Assembly: GCF_042453785.1 (NCBI RefSeq)
Contig: NC_091665.1
Span: forward strand, 26,503,501 to 26,567,500
Direction: 5' to 3'
Source: Malus domestica
Lineage: Eukaryota > Streptophyta > Magnoliopsida > Rosales > Rosaceae
DNA: 64,000 nt
Within the stretch, counting starts at the first letter, position 1. Each line of letters opens with the position of its first letter. The position numbers and the translations under genes are program-made. The notes under the pieces were generated by a model, which made no database searches, was not told the DNA's origin, and saw only the letters and a program-made list of their open reading frames with translations. Of this stretch, positions 33,996 through 45,961 are shown piece by piece.

Positions 33996-36483
33996 ATGAC
34001 TACTCCGACTGTTAAAGTAGAAAATTTGTTAGGGATGCTTACTATAAAATTGAAAGATGATAATTTCGCCAAATGGGCATTTCAATTTAAGGCTGTGTTG
34101 AAGGGTTACAAACTGTTTGGTCATTTCGATGGCACTGATGTGTGTCCATCAAAGTTTATCATAACTACTGATCTTGGAGTTACTGAGGAAGTTACTAAAG
34201 CTTATATTGATTGGGAGTCAACTGATATGGCTTTATTAAGTCTTTTTCTTGCAACTCTATCTGATGAAGTGATGGAATATGTTCTTGGATGCAAGAATGC
34301 CCATGAGGCTTGGGTGAATCTTGTAGATAGGTTTGCTTCTGTCTCAAAATCAAGAATGAATCACCTAAAGACTAAGCTGCATACTATACAAAAGGGAACC
34401 GATTCGATTGATAAGTATTTTATGTGATTGAAAAATATTAGAGAGCAATTAAGTGTTGTAGGAGAGTATATCTCAGACAATGATGTTATAATTACTGGTT
34501 TAGTTGGGCTACCAAAAGAATATGCGATAATAAGAATTGTCATTCGTGCTAGGGAGTCATCAATTACTCTCAAGAGTTTAAAGCACAACTTCTTGGTGCT
34601 GAAAAGGAAATTGAAGGAGAAATCAGTATGTTGTCTCAGAGTTTGTCAGCCTTGTATGTGAAAGGGACTGGTACTAATCCTAGATCTTCAATGGTCACTG
34701 GTTATTCTTCTAATCCGCATAGTCATAGTCACATCTCTGCTACTACTGGTGGTGTTTTGTCACAAGTTCCCTATAATGGTATCTCCACCACAATTTCAAC
34801 CTGATATGCAGTCCTTTCAATTATATTCCACACCACAACCACCGGCTACCTTTTATCATCTTGCACCATATGGTTTTGGTTTCTTTGGAAATTCTGGTTC
34901 TAATTCAGATACAAGAAATCAAAATTCAAATTATGGCTCTACCTTTAAGGGTCAAAACAATTACAGGTCCAGTAATGGATACAAGGGGTGGAATTTCAAT
35001 TCTTGAGGGTACAAGCAGAACTCAAATAACAATGGTTGGTCTGGAAACACAGATACAAGGATGAACGTAGTTATTGAATGCCAAATCTGCAACAAACGAG
35101 GTCATACAGCAGCAAACTATTTTCACCAGAACACTAACAATTCTTCTAATGGTTTTGTGATCGAGTGCCAAATTTGTGGGAAGAAGGGTCATGCTGCTCT
35201 TGATTGTTATAAGAGAAGTAACTAAACATATCAAAGTCAACCTCCTCCATCTTCAATAAATGCCATGAATGCACAACAATCATCACAGTTCTTGCCCACT
35301 GATTCATCGATAGTGGACTCTGGTGCTTCTCACCACATGACAACTGATGTTAATGGCTTGGCACGGTTGCTCCATATGAAGGAAATGAGAAGATTACTAT
35401 TGGTAATGGCTCAAGTATATCAATAAAAAACATTGGTTCCATTACTCTTCATACAAAAGACCATTCATTACTACTTTCTCATGTTTTACATGTTCCAAAG
35501 ATTGCTAGAAGTTTGTTGTCTGTTAAACAAATGTGTGCTGATAACAACAATTGGTTTATATATGATGAGTCAAACTTCTTTTTACAGGACAAGAAGACAA
35601 ATGAGATTCTGTATCAAGGAAAGAGTAGGCCCACATAGTTGTTTCAGATCCCAGTTTTTCACAGTGCTAAAGGTGTGCAGTCTACAGTTCTTACTACAAC
35701 AGCTTTACTTGGTCAATTGGTGAAGTCAAATGTGTGGCATCAAAGGTTGGGTCACCCTACAAATGAAGTACTCTCTTGTATGCTAAAACAATGTAGTACA
35801 CCATGTAATACAGATAATAAGCACAGTGTTTGTACATCATGTATTTAGGGCAAAATGTCTAGATTGCCATTTCCAGAGAGAACTGAAAAATGTTTGTCTC
35901 CATTTGATAAAGTTCATACTAATGTCTGGGGATCTTCTCCTATAAAGTCTATAGATGGCTATAGGTATTATGTATTGTTTGTTGATGAATATATAAGATA
36001 CACTTGGGTATTTCCAATGTGCAATACATCTTATGTCTTCTCTATTTTTGTAAAGTTTTACCAGTTTGTGTTAAACCAATTTGGAGTATTTGTCAAGTGT
36101 TTACAAACTGATGGGGGATGAGAGTACATTAGTAAGCCTTTTACAAAGTTCTTAAGCGATAACGAAATTGCTCAGATGCTGTCATATCCATATACCCTTC
36201 AACAAAATGAAATTGCTGAGAGAAAACACAAGCATATAATTGAAACTTGAATTGCATTACTCATTAATGTTGGTTTACCATTGGAATTTTGGTATTTTGC
36301 TTGTGCACACTCACTATTTCTTATCAATCGAATGCCATGCAAGTCTCTGTCTCTGGTATCTCCTTATAATTATACAAGAAACTTCCAGATTTAAAATTTT
36401 TGAAGACATTTGGAACTGATGTGTTTCCCTGGCTTAGGCCTTACAATTCTAATAAGCTTCAAACAAGATCAGTGTGCTTGAAG
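33996..36483 (+). pseudogene. Old Copia gag, protease and integrase (decayed left half)
   Basis: Gag starts at 33996 (MTTPTVKVENLLG), with the Copia Gag domain to about 34,600 interrupted by a TGA at 34425. Two CCHC zinc knuckles follow near 35,080-35,220 (CQICNKRGHTAANYF with a lost Cys, CQICGKKGHAALDC), then a protease motif DSGASHHM at 35316-35339, a pre-integrase region (VWHQRLGHP near 35,735) and the integrase core (VHTNVWG, LQTDGG, QQNEIAERKH) with stops at 35,846, 36,119 and 36,248. It ends abruptly inside the integrase C-terminal region after VCL near 36,480. At least six stops or shifts are present. Confidence 0.87.
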
Positions 36484-37162
36484 AATTCTCAATTCACTTA
36501 GCCCACATCCCCACCCCTTAGTATATATAGTGTAGATAATATTGTTTGTTCGAAAAAGACTACTTGAATTATCTCGCCATAAATGTGGTATTAACACCCT
36601 CATGTACAATTAATATGATATGAAATATAGCTATTTAGTACTATATATTTTTCTTTACTTGTAAGTAAATGGCCTTAGGTTAAAATTTCGTAAATGACAA
36701 GTTAGTGATCAAGTTATTCCCCTCCCCCACCCTGCTTTTGAGTATAAATATATTGTTTTATAATAATTGTATGTTCATCATTCTTCCTGTCGTTAGTTGC
36801 TAGTTGCAGATATAATTAGAGTCTCATTGCCGTGTGATATTCTTTTGTAATCTTTCCTTTTTCTTTCGAGTTTATGCACTGTTGTCAAACAAAAGAAAAA
36901 TTAAATGCATGCGAGGGTTTCTTTGGTGTGAGCACACAAATTTAATGTCTAATGAAATAATAACAATTTGTACTAAGAGGGAGCATAAGACGAATTTGTT
37001 GTTAAGTCGTATGACGTCAAAAGTAGCACTAGGGCACTAGGAAATTTTCTAAGACTTTTTTTTAACACCCTTTTTAATTGAAATCAAAGTGAACCAAATA
37101 AAACCAAGATAACCGAAAGTGAGAAGCCAATATCATCATGAAGAAAGGAAACAAAAAAACAA

Positions 37163-37318
37163 AAGAAAATTAATGAAAAGAGCTTGAAAACTTTGAGTTT
37201 TAACGATAATGACAAAATAAAGGGTAAAATGAATAATACTATGATTGACTTTTTAATGTAAGAATGTTGTTTTTCGTTAAAGTAAATAGTATCATGAGCT
37301 TTTCATTAAAATTCCCAA
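37163..37318 (-). mobile_element. MITE copy 1
   Basis: Read on the minus strand it starts GGGAATTTTAATGAAAAGCTC and carries ACTTTAACGAAAAAC, AAAAAGTCAATCATAGTA and TTTACCCTTTATTTTGTC. The ends AATTTTAATGAAAAG and CTTTTCATTAATTTTC are inverted. No coding potential. A second copy lies opposite at 37484-37640. Confidence 0.75.
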
Positions 37319-37483
37319 AAAACAAATATGCATAATACAACAAGAACATTGAGTAGACGTATAGTCTAATTGAATTCGAGTAGACTTGGGAAAGAAACTG
37401 ATCAACTGCCAATAAATATGGGATTAAGTTGGGTCTTGTAAAATTATTGACAAACTTAAAAAGTAAGAACGTGTTTAAAATAT

Positions 37484-37640
37484 GAAAATTTTAACGAAAA
37501 ACTTATGGTACTGTTTACTTTAATGAAAAACCACATTTTTACATTAAAAAGTCAATCTCAGTACTATTCACTTTACTCTTTATTTTGTTCTTATCGTTAA
37601 AACTCAAAATTTTCAAGCCATTTTCATTAGTTTTCCTTTA
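37484..37640 (+). mobile_element. MITE copy 2 (opposite orientation)
   Basis: Same family as copy 1, in plus orientation: GAAAATTTTAACGAAAAAC, ACATTAAAAAGTCAATC, TTTACTCTTTATTTTGTTC and CATTTTCATTAGTTTTCC. The two copies form an inverted pair with about 165 bp between them. A decayed third piece is visible near 40,885-41,000. Confidence 0.75.
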
Positions 37641-38794
37641 AAATAAACTATGAAATAAGAGAGAATAAGAGAGAACATAGAGATTGGGAGGAGAAATGTG
37701 ATAGTCTACTTTTATTATCATTCGACCCCTTTATATAGGGTAAGAGTAACTTGGAAGAGAAGCTCAAATGTCTCTACTTTACATCAACGGTTATATAAGA
37801 GATTAACCACACAATTGGTTACGAATACGAACAACCACATAGACAAGTATTTGCTACAAAACCTTTTAATTTAATATTCTCATAAGTTTTATTAATGTCA
37901 ATCATGAAATTAGATAGTTTATGCATTCTAAGTCACATGCATCAACAGTTCAGAAATTGCCCAAGTTGCTTACAAAGCTTGGATTAAAAAATAAAAAATA
38001 AAAAATAAAAAAAAAGGTTTCGGAATTCTAGTAATTTCCTACTGTAGTGCAGCCATTAGGGAAGCAAACTTTACAGACATCAACTTAGTTCTAAATGTAT
38101 CTGGTTTTAGATTGGTGCCGACTTGTGCAAAGCAGACGTTTCAATTTCACTCTTTCTGTATGTTAACGTGGGTCCTTTGTTGCCCTATCAAAATAATGTA
38201 TAGCCATGATCCCTGCGCCTCCTTGAGGAAGTCCACGAACACCCACATGAACAAAGGGCCAAGCTAGCAAGCCCACAAAATCAGCCTACGAGTTTTCAGC
38301 ACCGAACGCTGCATCAGAAATGGTCGTAACCGGAGCGCCCAAGTCATTGAATTGTCAAAACCTTACCATTGATCAAAAGAAGAGAGCACTCGGCTCAAGT
38401 ACTTTCCGTCTGCTTCAACCAAGTGTCAGGCCTCACACCTTTCCGACACAAATTCAAAGAGGCAAGTCTAGTCCAAACATAAATTCTGTGCCATGTGTGG
38501 ATCATCAACATAGAAGATAGCCCACGGTAAGTAGGCCAGTAAACACGTCACGTTTATTGGGTTTGAGTCGAGTTCAATTCGACTAGTTAAATTAACGGGT
38601 TATCCGAACCTGACCTGTTAAGCTAACAGATCACCTGTTTCACTCGTTAATAATAATAATAATTTTTTTTTTTTTTGCATAGAGTTTATTGTATGTAGTT
38701 AAGACTTTACTGAAATTATTAAAACATCCTCAACTAATGGGTGTTAACAGATTGACCCAAAGTAACCCGTTATTTAACGAGTTCACCCGTTAGC

Positions 38795-38822
38795 GACCCG
38801 ACCCGACCCGACCCGACCCGTT
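38795..38822. repeat. (CCCGA)n microsatellite
   Basis: Five tandem CGACC units flanked on both sides by AACGGGTTA-type sequences in both orientations (38,595-38,880). The arrangement suggests a foldback MITE around the array. Confidence 0.7.
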
Positions 38823-39078
38823 AAGCATCAATCCAAATACTAATATTAACGGGTTAAATTGGTTTAACGGGTCGGGTCCAAAATTTCAGGTCCAACGGTA
38901 AGTCATAGGGAACAATTATTCGATATGACTACTTCACGACCGCCTTCAAATGAGAACCTCTCCTAAACAACTTTTCAACGTGGAAACCCGAAGAGTAGAC
39001 ATGCTTGGATGTTAACTCTGCTCCACATGTTAGTCGCTCACAGGGATAGCTTGCGGTCCGACAATTAAAAGCCCAAGA

Positions 39079-39812
39079 CTTTTTTTTTTGGCCAAAGGAG
39101 AACTATATACCAAACAAACACAACTAAACAAAGGCCCAACACAAAACAAAGATATAACAAAAAACAGGCCTAAAACAAAACCAAAATAGAAAAAAGGCCC
39201 AGCAAGGCACAGAAACCAACAGCTTCTGCCATAAGCTTCCACAGCCATCGTCCCCATCGGAAACAAGTCCTTCAGCCGATGCCTAGCCGCCATCCAGTAG
39301 CGCCTCTACAGATGCCACCTCCAACCCACCAGAGCACAGCCACATAGTTTTTGTAGGAATAATCGGCAACCAAGTGAGCGGAGCCGATTAACGGAAGGAA
39401 GTTCGTGAAAGCCCACGAACAACACTGTCGGAACCGAGGAACAACTGGGAATAGCTAGACGAAGCGGAGAAAGTGGTGGTGGTGGAACCACCCGAGCCGG
39501 TGAAGACACCAGAGCTCTACACAGAATCTCCCAAATAAACTTGGCTGGCGAGCAGATCCAGGGTGAACAAAGAAGAGGGTTACCTGTAAGAGTAAAGAAT
39601 CGGGGAAGGCCAAAGAGAAAATTGGGGAGCGATAGCAGTTGAGGCAGGGATAGGAGAAGGAGAAGAGAAATGAAAAAGCACGGCAACCAACCCCGGCCGA
39701 AGCCAGGGCCGGTGCCACCAGAAAAGTCCAAAATCAAAAGACTCACAAACAGTGAGAAAATACTCTCAGGTCAGAGAGAAAGAACTCCCACCGAGGAGAG
39801 AAAGAAAGTTCT
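39079..39812 (-). mobile_element. 734-bp poly(A) retroelement with 9-bp target duplication
   Basis: AGCCCAAGA flanks the block at 39070-39078 and 39813-39821. On the minus strand it ends GGCCAAAAAAAAAA, the usual 3' end of plant LINE/SINE transcripts, and starts in a CT- and G-rich leader-like region with a 146-codon open frame (39746-39306) of low complexity. It lacks reverse-transcriptase motifs, so it is best read as an internally deleted LINE or a non-autonomous retroposon. Confidence 0.7.
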
Positions 39813-41289
39813 AGCCCAAGAATTTTTGGACTGAGGCAAGGTCTATATAAAGAGGAGGAATAATCCAAAGAAGAGGTTGGATTTTCGAGGTGAACTACTT
39901 AAATTTGTTGTTTTTGCACCACTAGCACATCGACACTAACAAAGAGTTGTCACACCAGTCCCTTGGTGACTTCCTATATTTGAGCGTTAACAACTTAACA
40001 ATGTATCGGTTGCCCTTGATGCTTTCTTATTTAAGTTTTCTTTTCTCTCAAAAGAAATTTTCACAGGTAAACCAGCCTTCTCTTTTACCGATTAAGTTGC
40101 AACTTTCCGGCATTGCTATTTTAGTTTTACAAGGCATTTCAGACCCAATTTGTAAATAAAAAAAAAAGTACAAATTTGATTGATTTTCTTATGATTTAGA
40201 ATGCAGTTAATTTTGAAAAAATGATAGAATCCAGCAGTCTTTCGGAAACAGCTCTTAAAGACAATTCAAACTAGCACCATTTCTCTATGGGTAAAAATAA
40301 CATGATCAAACATGCAGCCTCTCTATGCAAGCCTGCAGTCCAGCACCCATAAACCTCTTTAGAGGTGGAAGAAGAAGATTGATAACATGATTCATCGTCT
40401 GCATCAACTTATAAACAAGTCGAAGATGTTTATTAAATTGTTTGTTTCAGTTAAATTTTAGTTTTTTTTTTTTTATATTTTAGTTTTTGTTTGTTTGTTA
40501 ACTAGTAAGGCATTTTGCTCTTTGTTCATAAAATCTTATAATTCATTAATAAGCAACAAAAATCTATTTTGGTTCGTCAATTTTTGAAAGCCTCTATGTT
40601 TGACGCAATCCGCCCAGTTGGCATTCTTAACATTTATTTTGTTTTCGACCAAAAGAAACATTCATGCAATAATGAAGTTTTGTATAAACTCGAGCTTGAC
40701 GTAGTGGAATGGACTTGTGTAAGTGTGCGTCATCTTCTGTTAGAAGATTTAAGACGCAAATATGGTGTCAACTCATGCATGTTGTATGTAATGTGGTTTT
40801 GTTTCCTATGATCCGATATCATTTGGAGCATATGGTTTCAATTTATAAGAATTGTATGCGCAAGCTGTCATAGAGATGAATAATCGTATTTAACGAAAAA
40901 CCATATTTTTACATTTTCCTGGTATTATTCACTATACCTTTAAAAATAACTTCTCATTAAAAGAGAAGTTTTTTTGAACTTTTCATTAATTTTTTTTTTT
41001 TACTTCGTCTCTATTGCATGTTTGTAAATAGACATCACATTGAATAAGATGCTGGAGTAAACTAAACTAATTGGGAAGATGAATATATTAAAGGAGTGTG
41101 ATATCAAAACACTTTTTTTTACTTCACACTCCTATCTAATTTTCGATCACCGAATCGGATAAAATGAAGTAAATTAACTGATAAAAATTAATAAAAAGTG
41201 TGTGAAAAGTAAAAAAAATGTGTATGTGACCTTTTTGTAATTGCAGTATTCCGTAATAAAATAAAATGTTTGAATTCTTATTATTTGCA

Positions 41290-41298
41290 TATAAATAG
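41290..41298 (+). promoter_or_regulatory. TATA box of the CGR1-like gene
   Basis: TATAAATAG, 59 bp upstream of the start codon, consistent with a leader of about 30 bases. Confidence 0.6.
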
Positions 41299-41356
41299 CA
41301 AAATCCAGTGTACAGAGTAAGACCTAGGTCTGTAAAGCAACCAAGCCCCTTCATCC

Positions 41357-41956
41357 ATGGCCTGCACAATCGATTTCCGCCGCCTAGACGAAGGCTTTGG
41401 CGGCAAAACCTACAAGCGCAAGAGAAACCCCCAAGCCTCCGACGAAGATGCCTCTGTCTTTGGCGGCGCTGCAATGGAAATCGATGACTCGTATCCACCT
41501 CCAGCCAAGCGGTCGGCGGTACCCTCGTCTGACAACCCTGACAAGCCCAGCTTCGGGAAGCCGAGCTACGACGGCGTCATCGCGGGAAAAGTCTCCGGGC
41601 GGAAGTGGAAGCAGCCAAGGAAGCAGAGGGCGTCGGCGGCGCAAGTTAGCCGAAAGGGGACGACGTTCGAGGAGAGGGCAAAGGCGAAAGAGATAAAGAG
41701 GGCTTACAGAGAGAGAATGACGGAGCTGAAGGACGAGATCAAGAAGAACAAGGAGGAGAAGAGGAGGAAGAGGGAGGAGAGGGAGAAGAAGAAGAAGGAG
41801 AATATCTTGAGGTCTGGGACTAAGCTGCAGGTGATTTCGAACCCGAAGACAATCAAGAAGATTGCAAAGACGAAGGATCGGAAGCTTCTCCAGCCGGTTC
41901 CGGAGCATTTGATAAACAAGAACAGGAGGAAGAGGAACAAGAACGACGACGAATAG
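41357..41956 (+). CDS. CGR1/CCDC86-like ribosome-biogenesis protein (199 aa)
   Basis: Small, highly charged protein of the Cgr1 family. The yeast member works in the nucleolus in 60S subunit rRNA processing; the plant role is inferred. Residues 1-75 are variable, with the conserved start MACTIDFRRLDEGFGGKTYK. SGRKWKQPRKQRAS near 80 and TTFEERAKAKEIKRAYRERM near 101 are the family signature. A Lys/Glu-rich coiled coil runs ~115-155, and the basic tail (NKNRRKRNKND) looks like a nucleolar signal. It is a single exon with intact frame and G+C above its surroundings. It sits alone in a 12.2-kb block between the halves of a dead Copia element, yet shows no decay. Whether a parental copy exists elsewhere cannot be seen here. 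Confidence 0.85.
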   Translation: MACTIDFRRLDEGFGGKTYKRKRNPQASDEDASVFGGAAMEIDDSYPPPAKRSAVPSSDNPDKPSFGKPSYDGVIAGKVSGRKWKQPRKQRASAAQVSRKGTTFEERAKAKEIKRAYRERMTELKDEIKKNKEEKRRKREEREKKKKENILRSGTKLQVISNPKTIKKIAKTKDRKLLQPVPEHLINKNRRKRNKNDDE

Positions 41957-43316
41957 GTTAGTCAGTTCGTTTACTTTTCGGTTTTTATGTTTGGGGTTGG
42001 ATTCAATTTTGATCCTTTGTGTTTGTTTTCAGAGTTGCTATGTTCTAATATAGTTTCTTTCGTATGCGAAATCTTTTGCTTGCTCGAATTTTGCAGTTAT
42101 GAATTACTTATGGTTGATATTTATTCGATGAATGGAAAGGAAGAAAAAGATTAAGGTACTGATTGTGAGTTGTATGATGGTGTTGATAGATTGGTGTTTC
42201 GTTTCGATACTTCAAACTATTTGCACAATACATGTATTTTGTTTGTAGATTGTATCCATATTGCCGGCGTTAATCGCTGTTATCCTGTTAGTAATAGTTG
42301 GTTAAGGTGTTAAAAAAATCTTTTATTTATGCGAGCAAGCAGTGTTGGTTTGTTTGGACCTGTTTCGAAGGCTTCATTTTCACTTGGTTACAGATATGGG
42401 TGACCTAGTTGACTCAGAATTAGCTTCTGTTTCGGCTTTTTATTGTTCTTGTGCCCTCTTTGTGCTGTCGACGGGATGGGATAAACCTCCTAGTGTTCTT
42501 AACTTAGTGTGGCAAAGCCAAACACCTCTTCATAAAGTTACTGATTCTCTATTATAATGCATAAACTTGTATCTCGATAGGTCTAGTTCTAAACTGTATG
42601 GATTCAAGAAATGACATGCATTTTCGTTGATGTTCATTCTTTACCCCTTTCTTTCTGTTGTGTTTTTAGGTATTTGTCTCAGTAAAAGAACTCCCAAGTG
42701 CAGATTCTTGCTTCAAAAAGTGTTTTCGAGTTGAAATAAGTTGCATATACCTGTTTTTGCAGTTTTTCTTTTTCCTAATCCTGTTTATGTTGCTCTCTTG
42801 TATGTTCGAATATTTTGAGAGCTTGTCTGCAGAACAGTTTTATTCATTAGTTCAGTTGAGGGTGTCAATCTCTCATATTCGTATTTGATTAACTCATGTG
42901 ATGAAAATTTTGGATTCTCAAATAAAACTCCAAGAAGCATTGTTGTAGAAAGCTATTACGTCGACTTTGTGTTGCTTGATCTATGGTTATACAATATTCA
43001 GATCTGTTAATACTGCCTTATCAGTGTGTGTTCTCCGCTTTTTTGCATCATGCAACTTTGTCGTGGACAAATTTCACTTGAAAGAAACTGTCTATTGCTC
43101 AAGCAACAGATAGAGATGGTATCTATATACATTTTTATATATACTAAATTTATCATGTTTCATACTGCTATATTCATTTTTCTGTTTCGAAGTATGTTTT
43201 CTGAAGTTCTTGTTGAATTTCTTCAACTTCTGTATTCGAGTATATGGTCTGTCCTTGATTTCCCTTATCTTGGTTAGCTTCTAGGGAGGTTGTTAAATGT
43301 GGAACACTTGTTAAGG
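41957..43316. other. 3' region of the CGR1-like gene, no further gene
   Basis: T-rich sequence that probably includes the 3' untranslated region, possibly with an intron (GGTTAGTC directly after the stop). No conserved coding segment was recognised. Confidence 0.45.
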
Positions 43317-43460
43317 AACCAATTGTAGCAATGAACGCTGCAACACTTGCTGCTGCAGTCGCTGCTTGTAGACACCCTGCTAACATTGTAGGTGTCTACC
43401 TCACGACCAGCGAGTGAGGCAGCAAGTGTTGTAGCGTTTGTTGGTATTGCTACTTTGGTT
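43317..43460. repeat. Long imperfect foldback (hairpin)
   Basis: The left arm starts AACCAATTGTAGCAAT and continues ACGCTGCAACACTTGCTGC. The right arm is its reverse complement with few mismatches and a 5-base bulge (GCAGCAAGTGTTGTAGCG... ATTGCTACTTTGGTT). A perfect 9-bp stem GTAGACACC/GGTGTCTAC closes the loop. The transcript would fold into a stem of about 40 paired bases plus the inner stem, like a small MITE or a microRNA precursor. Confidence 0.75.
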
Positions 43461-45233
43461 AAGAGAGATGATATTTTTCGGTGAAATATTTGCATGATAT
43501 GATGTCGTTTAAAGTGTCTTGAACAGATATTACATCTTTGAGAGTAAATAATAGTTACTTGTAAGGGTTTTATTTCCATAAAACTGTAAGTTTATGAAGG
43601 ACTAGGAATGTAGAAGCTAACAAAACTGTAGGGTTTATGAAGGATTAGGTAGGTGCCCGCCAGAGGATTCCTCCACCAAATCTGAAACTGCCCGTTTCAC
43701 GGCTGGGCAACTAGCAACGGCGCGAGGCAATTAATGGATCTATTGTAAATAGCGGCCATGGTTTTGATGGTCTGCGAAATTAGGATTCAAGAGAGTGGAT
43801 GAGTGAAAGTTTGGACAGTGTTGAGCTTGGAATTTTTGAGGCCCGGGACGAGCCCAAAAATATGCCATAACTTTATATAAGAAAAAATATTTGTTTTCAC
43901 ATGTAAGATTTAGATAAAACTATACTTAGTAAAGCACTTCAAACTCTATTTAGAAACACGAAACAACTAATTTAGTATGTACTACGAGTAGGGAACAAAA
44001 AAATCTTAGCTTACAAGTAGATAGATCAAGAGTCTTGTTTCCCTTCTATCAGAACTTTTAAAGTGTTTTTATATAAATTGTGAGATGTTTTTTTTTCTTG
44101 TTTACTAACCTTGTTAGTATAGGACTAAAAAAATAATCATATTTTCAAGTCTTTAATTGATATTTGTAAGTAATGAATGAACACTAAATTAACTATTTGT
44201 GACACGTCATATGATTTGCAAATTTGGTCTAAAAATTTGGTCTACACATTACTAATGTTAGACTTGAACTGGAATGAATGTTTAAAACTCAAACCCACAT
44301 AGTTACTAGCTAGTAGTTAAAAAGATATTAACAACAAAACGGAAATTTGTAAATATTAGAAAGAATAATTATTGGAAAGTAAAAAAATATAAATTAATAC
44401 TGGGGACCTCTCTTTGTTTTTTGTTTTTTGTTTTTTGTTTTAACAAAAGGACCTCTCGTTAATTTTAAACAATTTTATCGATTTCAAATCTCAGGGACCA
44501 AAGTGAGGAGTTATGCAAATCTCATGGACCATTTTGGCTAAAAAGCCTTATATATAATTATATAAGTTAAAAATAAACGAACGTACGAATAAATGATATA
44601 TAACTATGAACATTATATTATTAATAGAAAACAAATAAACGAGATTGCTGAGATGGCTACAACCTGATGGCTACATTTTTTACTAACCTATCATTCATAC
44701 TTAACTATAAGTTATATTTCTAGGGTGCAAAACCTAAGAAACTCTAATTAGGATGGCTCAAATCCTAAATTAACAAGCAAACTCAAATAATTAAATGTAA
44801 GACCATGAGTTTTCAGGGTCGAAGTAAGGCATATCAGATACACATGCCTCAGAAGTTTGGTTATGGACTCAACAACCTCTATTGCGAAGTTGAATAAACG
44901 GAGCAGTGATGCCACCATCATCATGTTTAGGAATCAGTGGGCAAAGTCCGACGACTTCACTGAGAGTGACCATGCTTGTTCCGGAAGATACATAAACCTA
45001 ATCCAGCAAGGAGTTAACAGGTTTCCTATAATATTGGAGTCCTTACAATCTAAGGACTAGCATGCGTCACAAGTAATTACACTCCTAAGATGATGCAATA
45101 TCTACTTCCTAGATATCCTCTAGGGTTCTCCCGTTTAATAAGGATTTCTCTATAATAAAAGGTCATCTCCTCGATTGGTATAAATTCACCTTTCTAGGGT
45201 TATCTCTGTATCAATCCTAAACACACCACTCGC
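43461..45233. other. Intergenic, no gene
   Basis: AT-rich. A (TTTTTTG)n run lies near 44,417-44,440. The remainder shows no supported feature. Confidence 0.45.
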
Positions 45234-45665
45234 TCAGATTTGTGTCAAGTCTTCCGTTAGCTCCAAGTACTCCATATATTTTCTTAGTGTCTCTTTCCAA
45301 GTCTTCCTAGGTTTTTCTATTTTCCTTTTACCTTGAGTCTCTATCTCATAATTGCATCTATTAACCTGAGCATTTCTAGGTCTTTGGTGCACATATTCAA
45401 ACCACTTAAATTGATTTTCTATCATCTTATCTTCAATTGCGGTCATTCCTAGTTTAACTCAGATATTCTCGTTCTTAACCATGTCCTTTCTTTTATGCCC
45501 ATTTTGCACATGTTAATGCTTAACCGCCAAACAATGTGTGCCATAAAGCGTTGTTGGCGTTATTGTCGTTCTATAAAAAATTTCCTTGAGCTTTAGTGAC
45601 ATACGTCGGTCCTACAATACATCTGATCCACTCTTTCACTTCATCAATTCAACTTGTATGGATGG
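45234..45665 (-). pseudogene. LINE C-terminal relic
   Basis: The minus-strand open frame (45446-45234) reads KMIENQFKWFEYVHQRP, then RKIEKPRKTWKETLRKYMEY and LTEDL, matching the C-terminal tail seen after the reverse transcriptase in many plant LINE proteins (consensus of the RLRWFGHV...GRPKKTW type). Upstream to about 45,665 further LINE-like text appears in shifted frames. No catalytic domain remains. Confidence 0.7.
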
Positions 45666-45897
45666 CAACTAAACATATTGATCCAAACTAGACAAACAAT
45701 CAAAGGAGAAGTCGGAGAGGCAAAGAACGACAGACAAATCAAGTAGATTAAACCGTAAAGGATCAAACATGCTCTAATACCAATTTGAAAAGATGATCTA
45801 TGAGGTGTAACTTAAAAAATAAAATGTTCGGATCATTGAAGTTCGATGTTGTGTGAGCTCACAACTAATTTCCATTTTCAAAAATAGGGATTCCTTC

Positions 45898-45899
<2 letters not shown>

Positions 45900-45957
<58 letters not shown>
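45900..45957. repeat. (TA)n microsatellite
   Basis: An uninterrupted AT/TA dinucleotide tract of about 57 bases, likely hypervariable. Confidence 0.95.

Positions 45958-45961
<4 letters not shown>

Noticed and set aside
39306-39746. 146-codon minus-strand frame as a gene
   Set aside because: It lies wholly inside a TSD-flanked retroposon, has Leu/Ser/Pro-rich low complexity, and lacks domains.
41384-41940. Leu-rich antisense frames over the CGR1-like gene
   Set aside because: Mirror image of Lys/Glu-rich codons (AAG/GAG read backwards as CTT/CTC). Not real genes.
44857-45060. 67-codon plus-strand frame
   Set aside because: No similarity recognised, short, and in AT-rich intergenic DNA.
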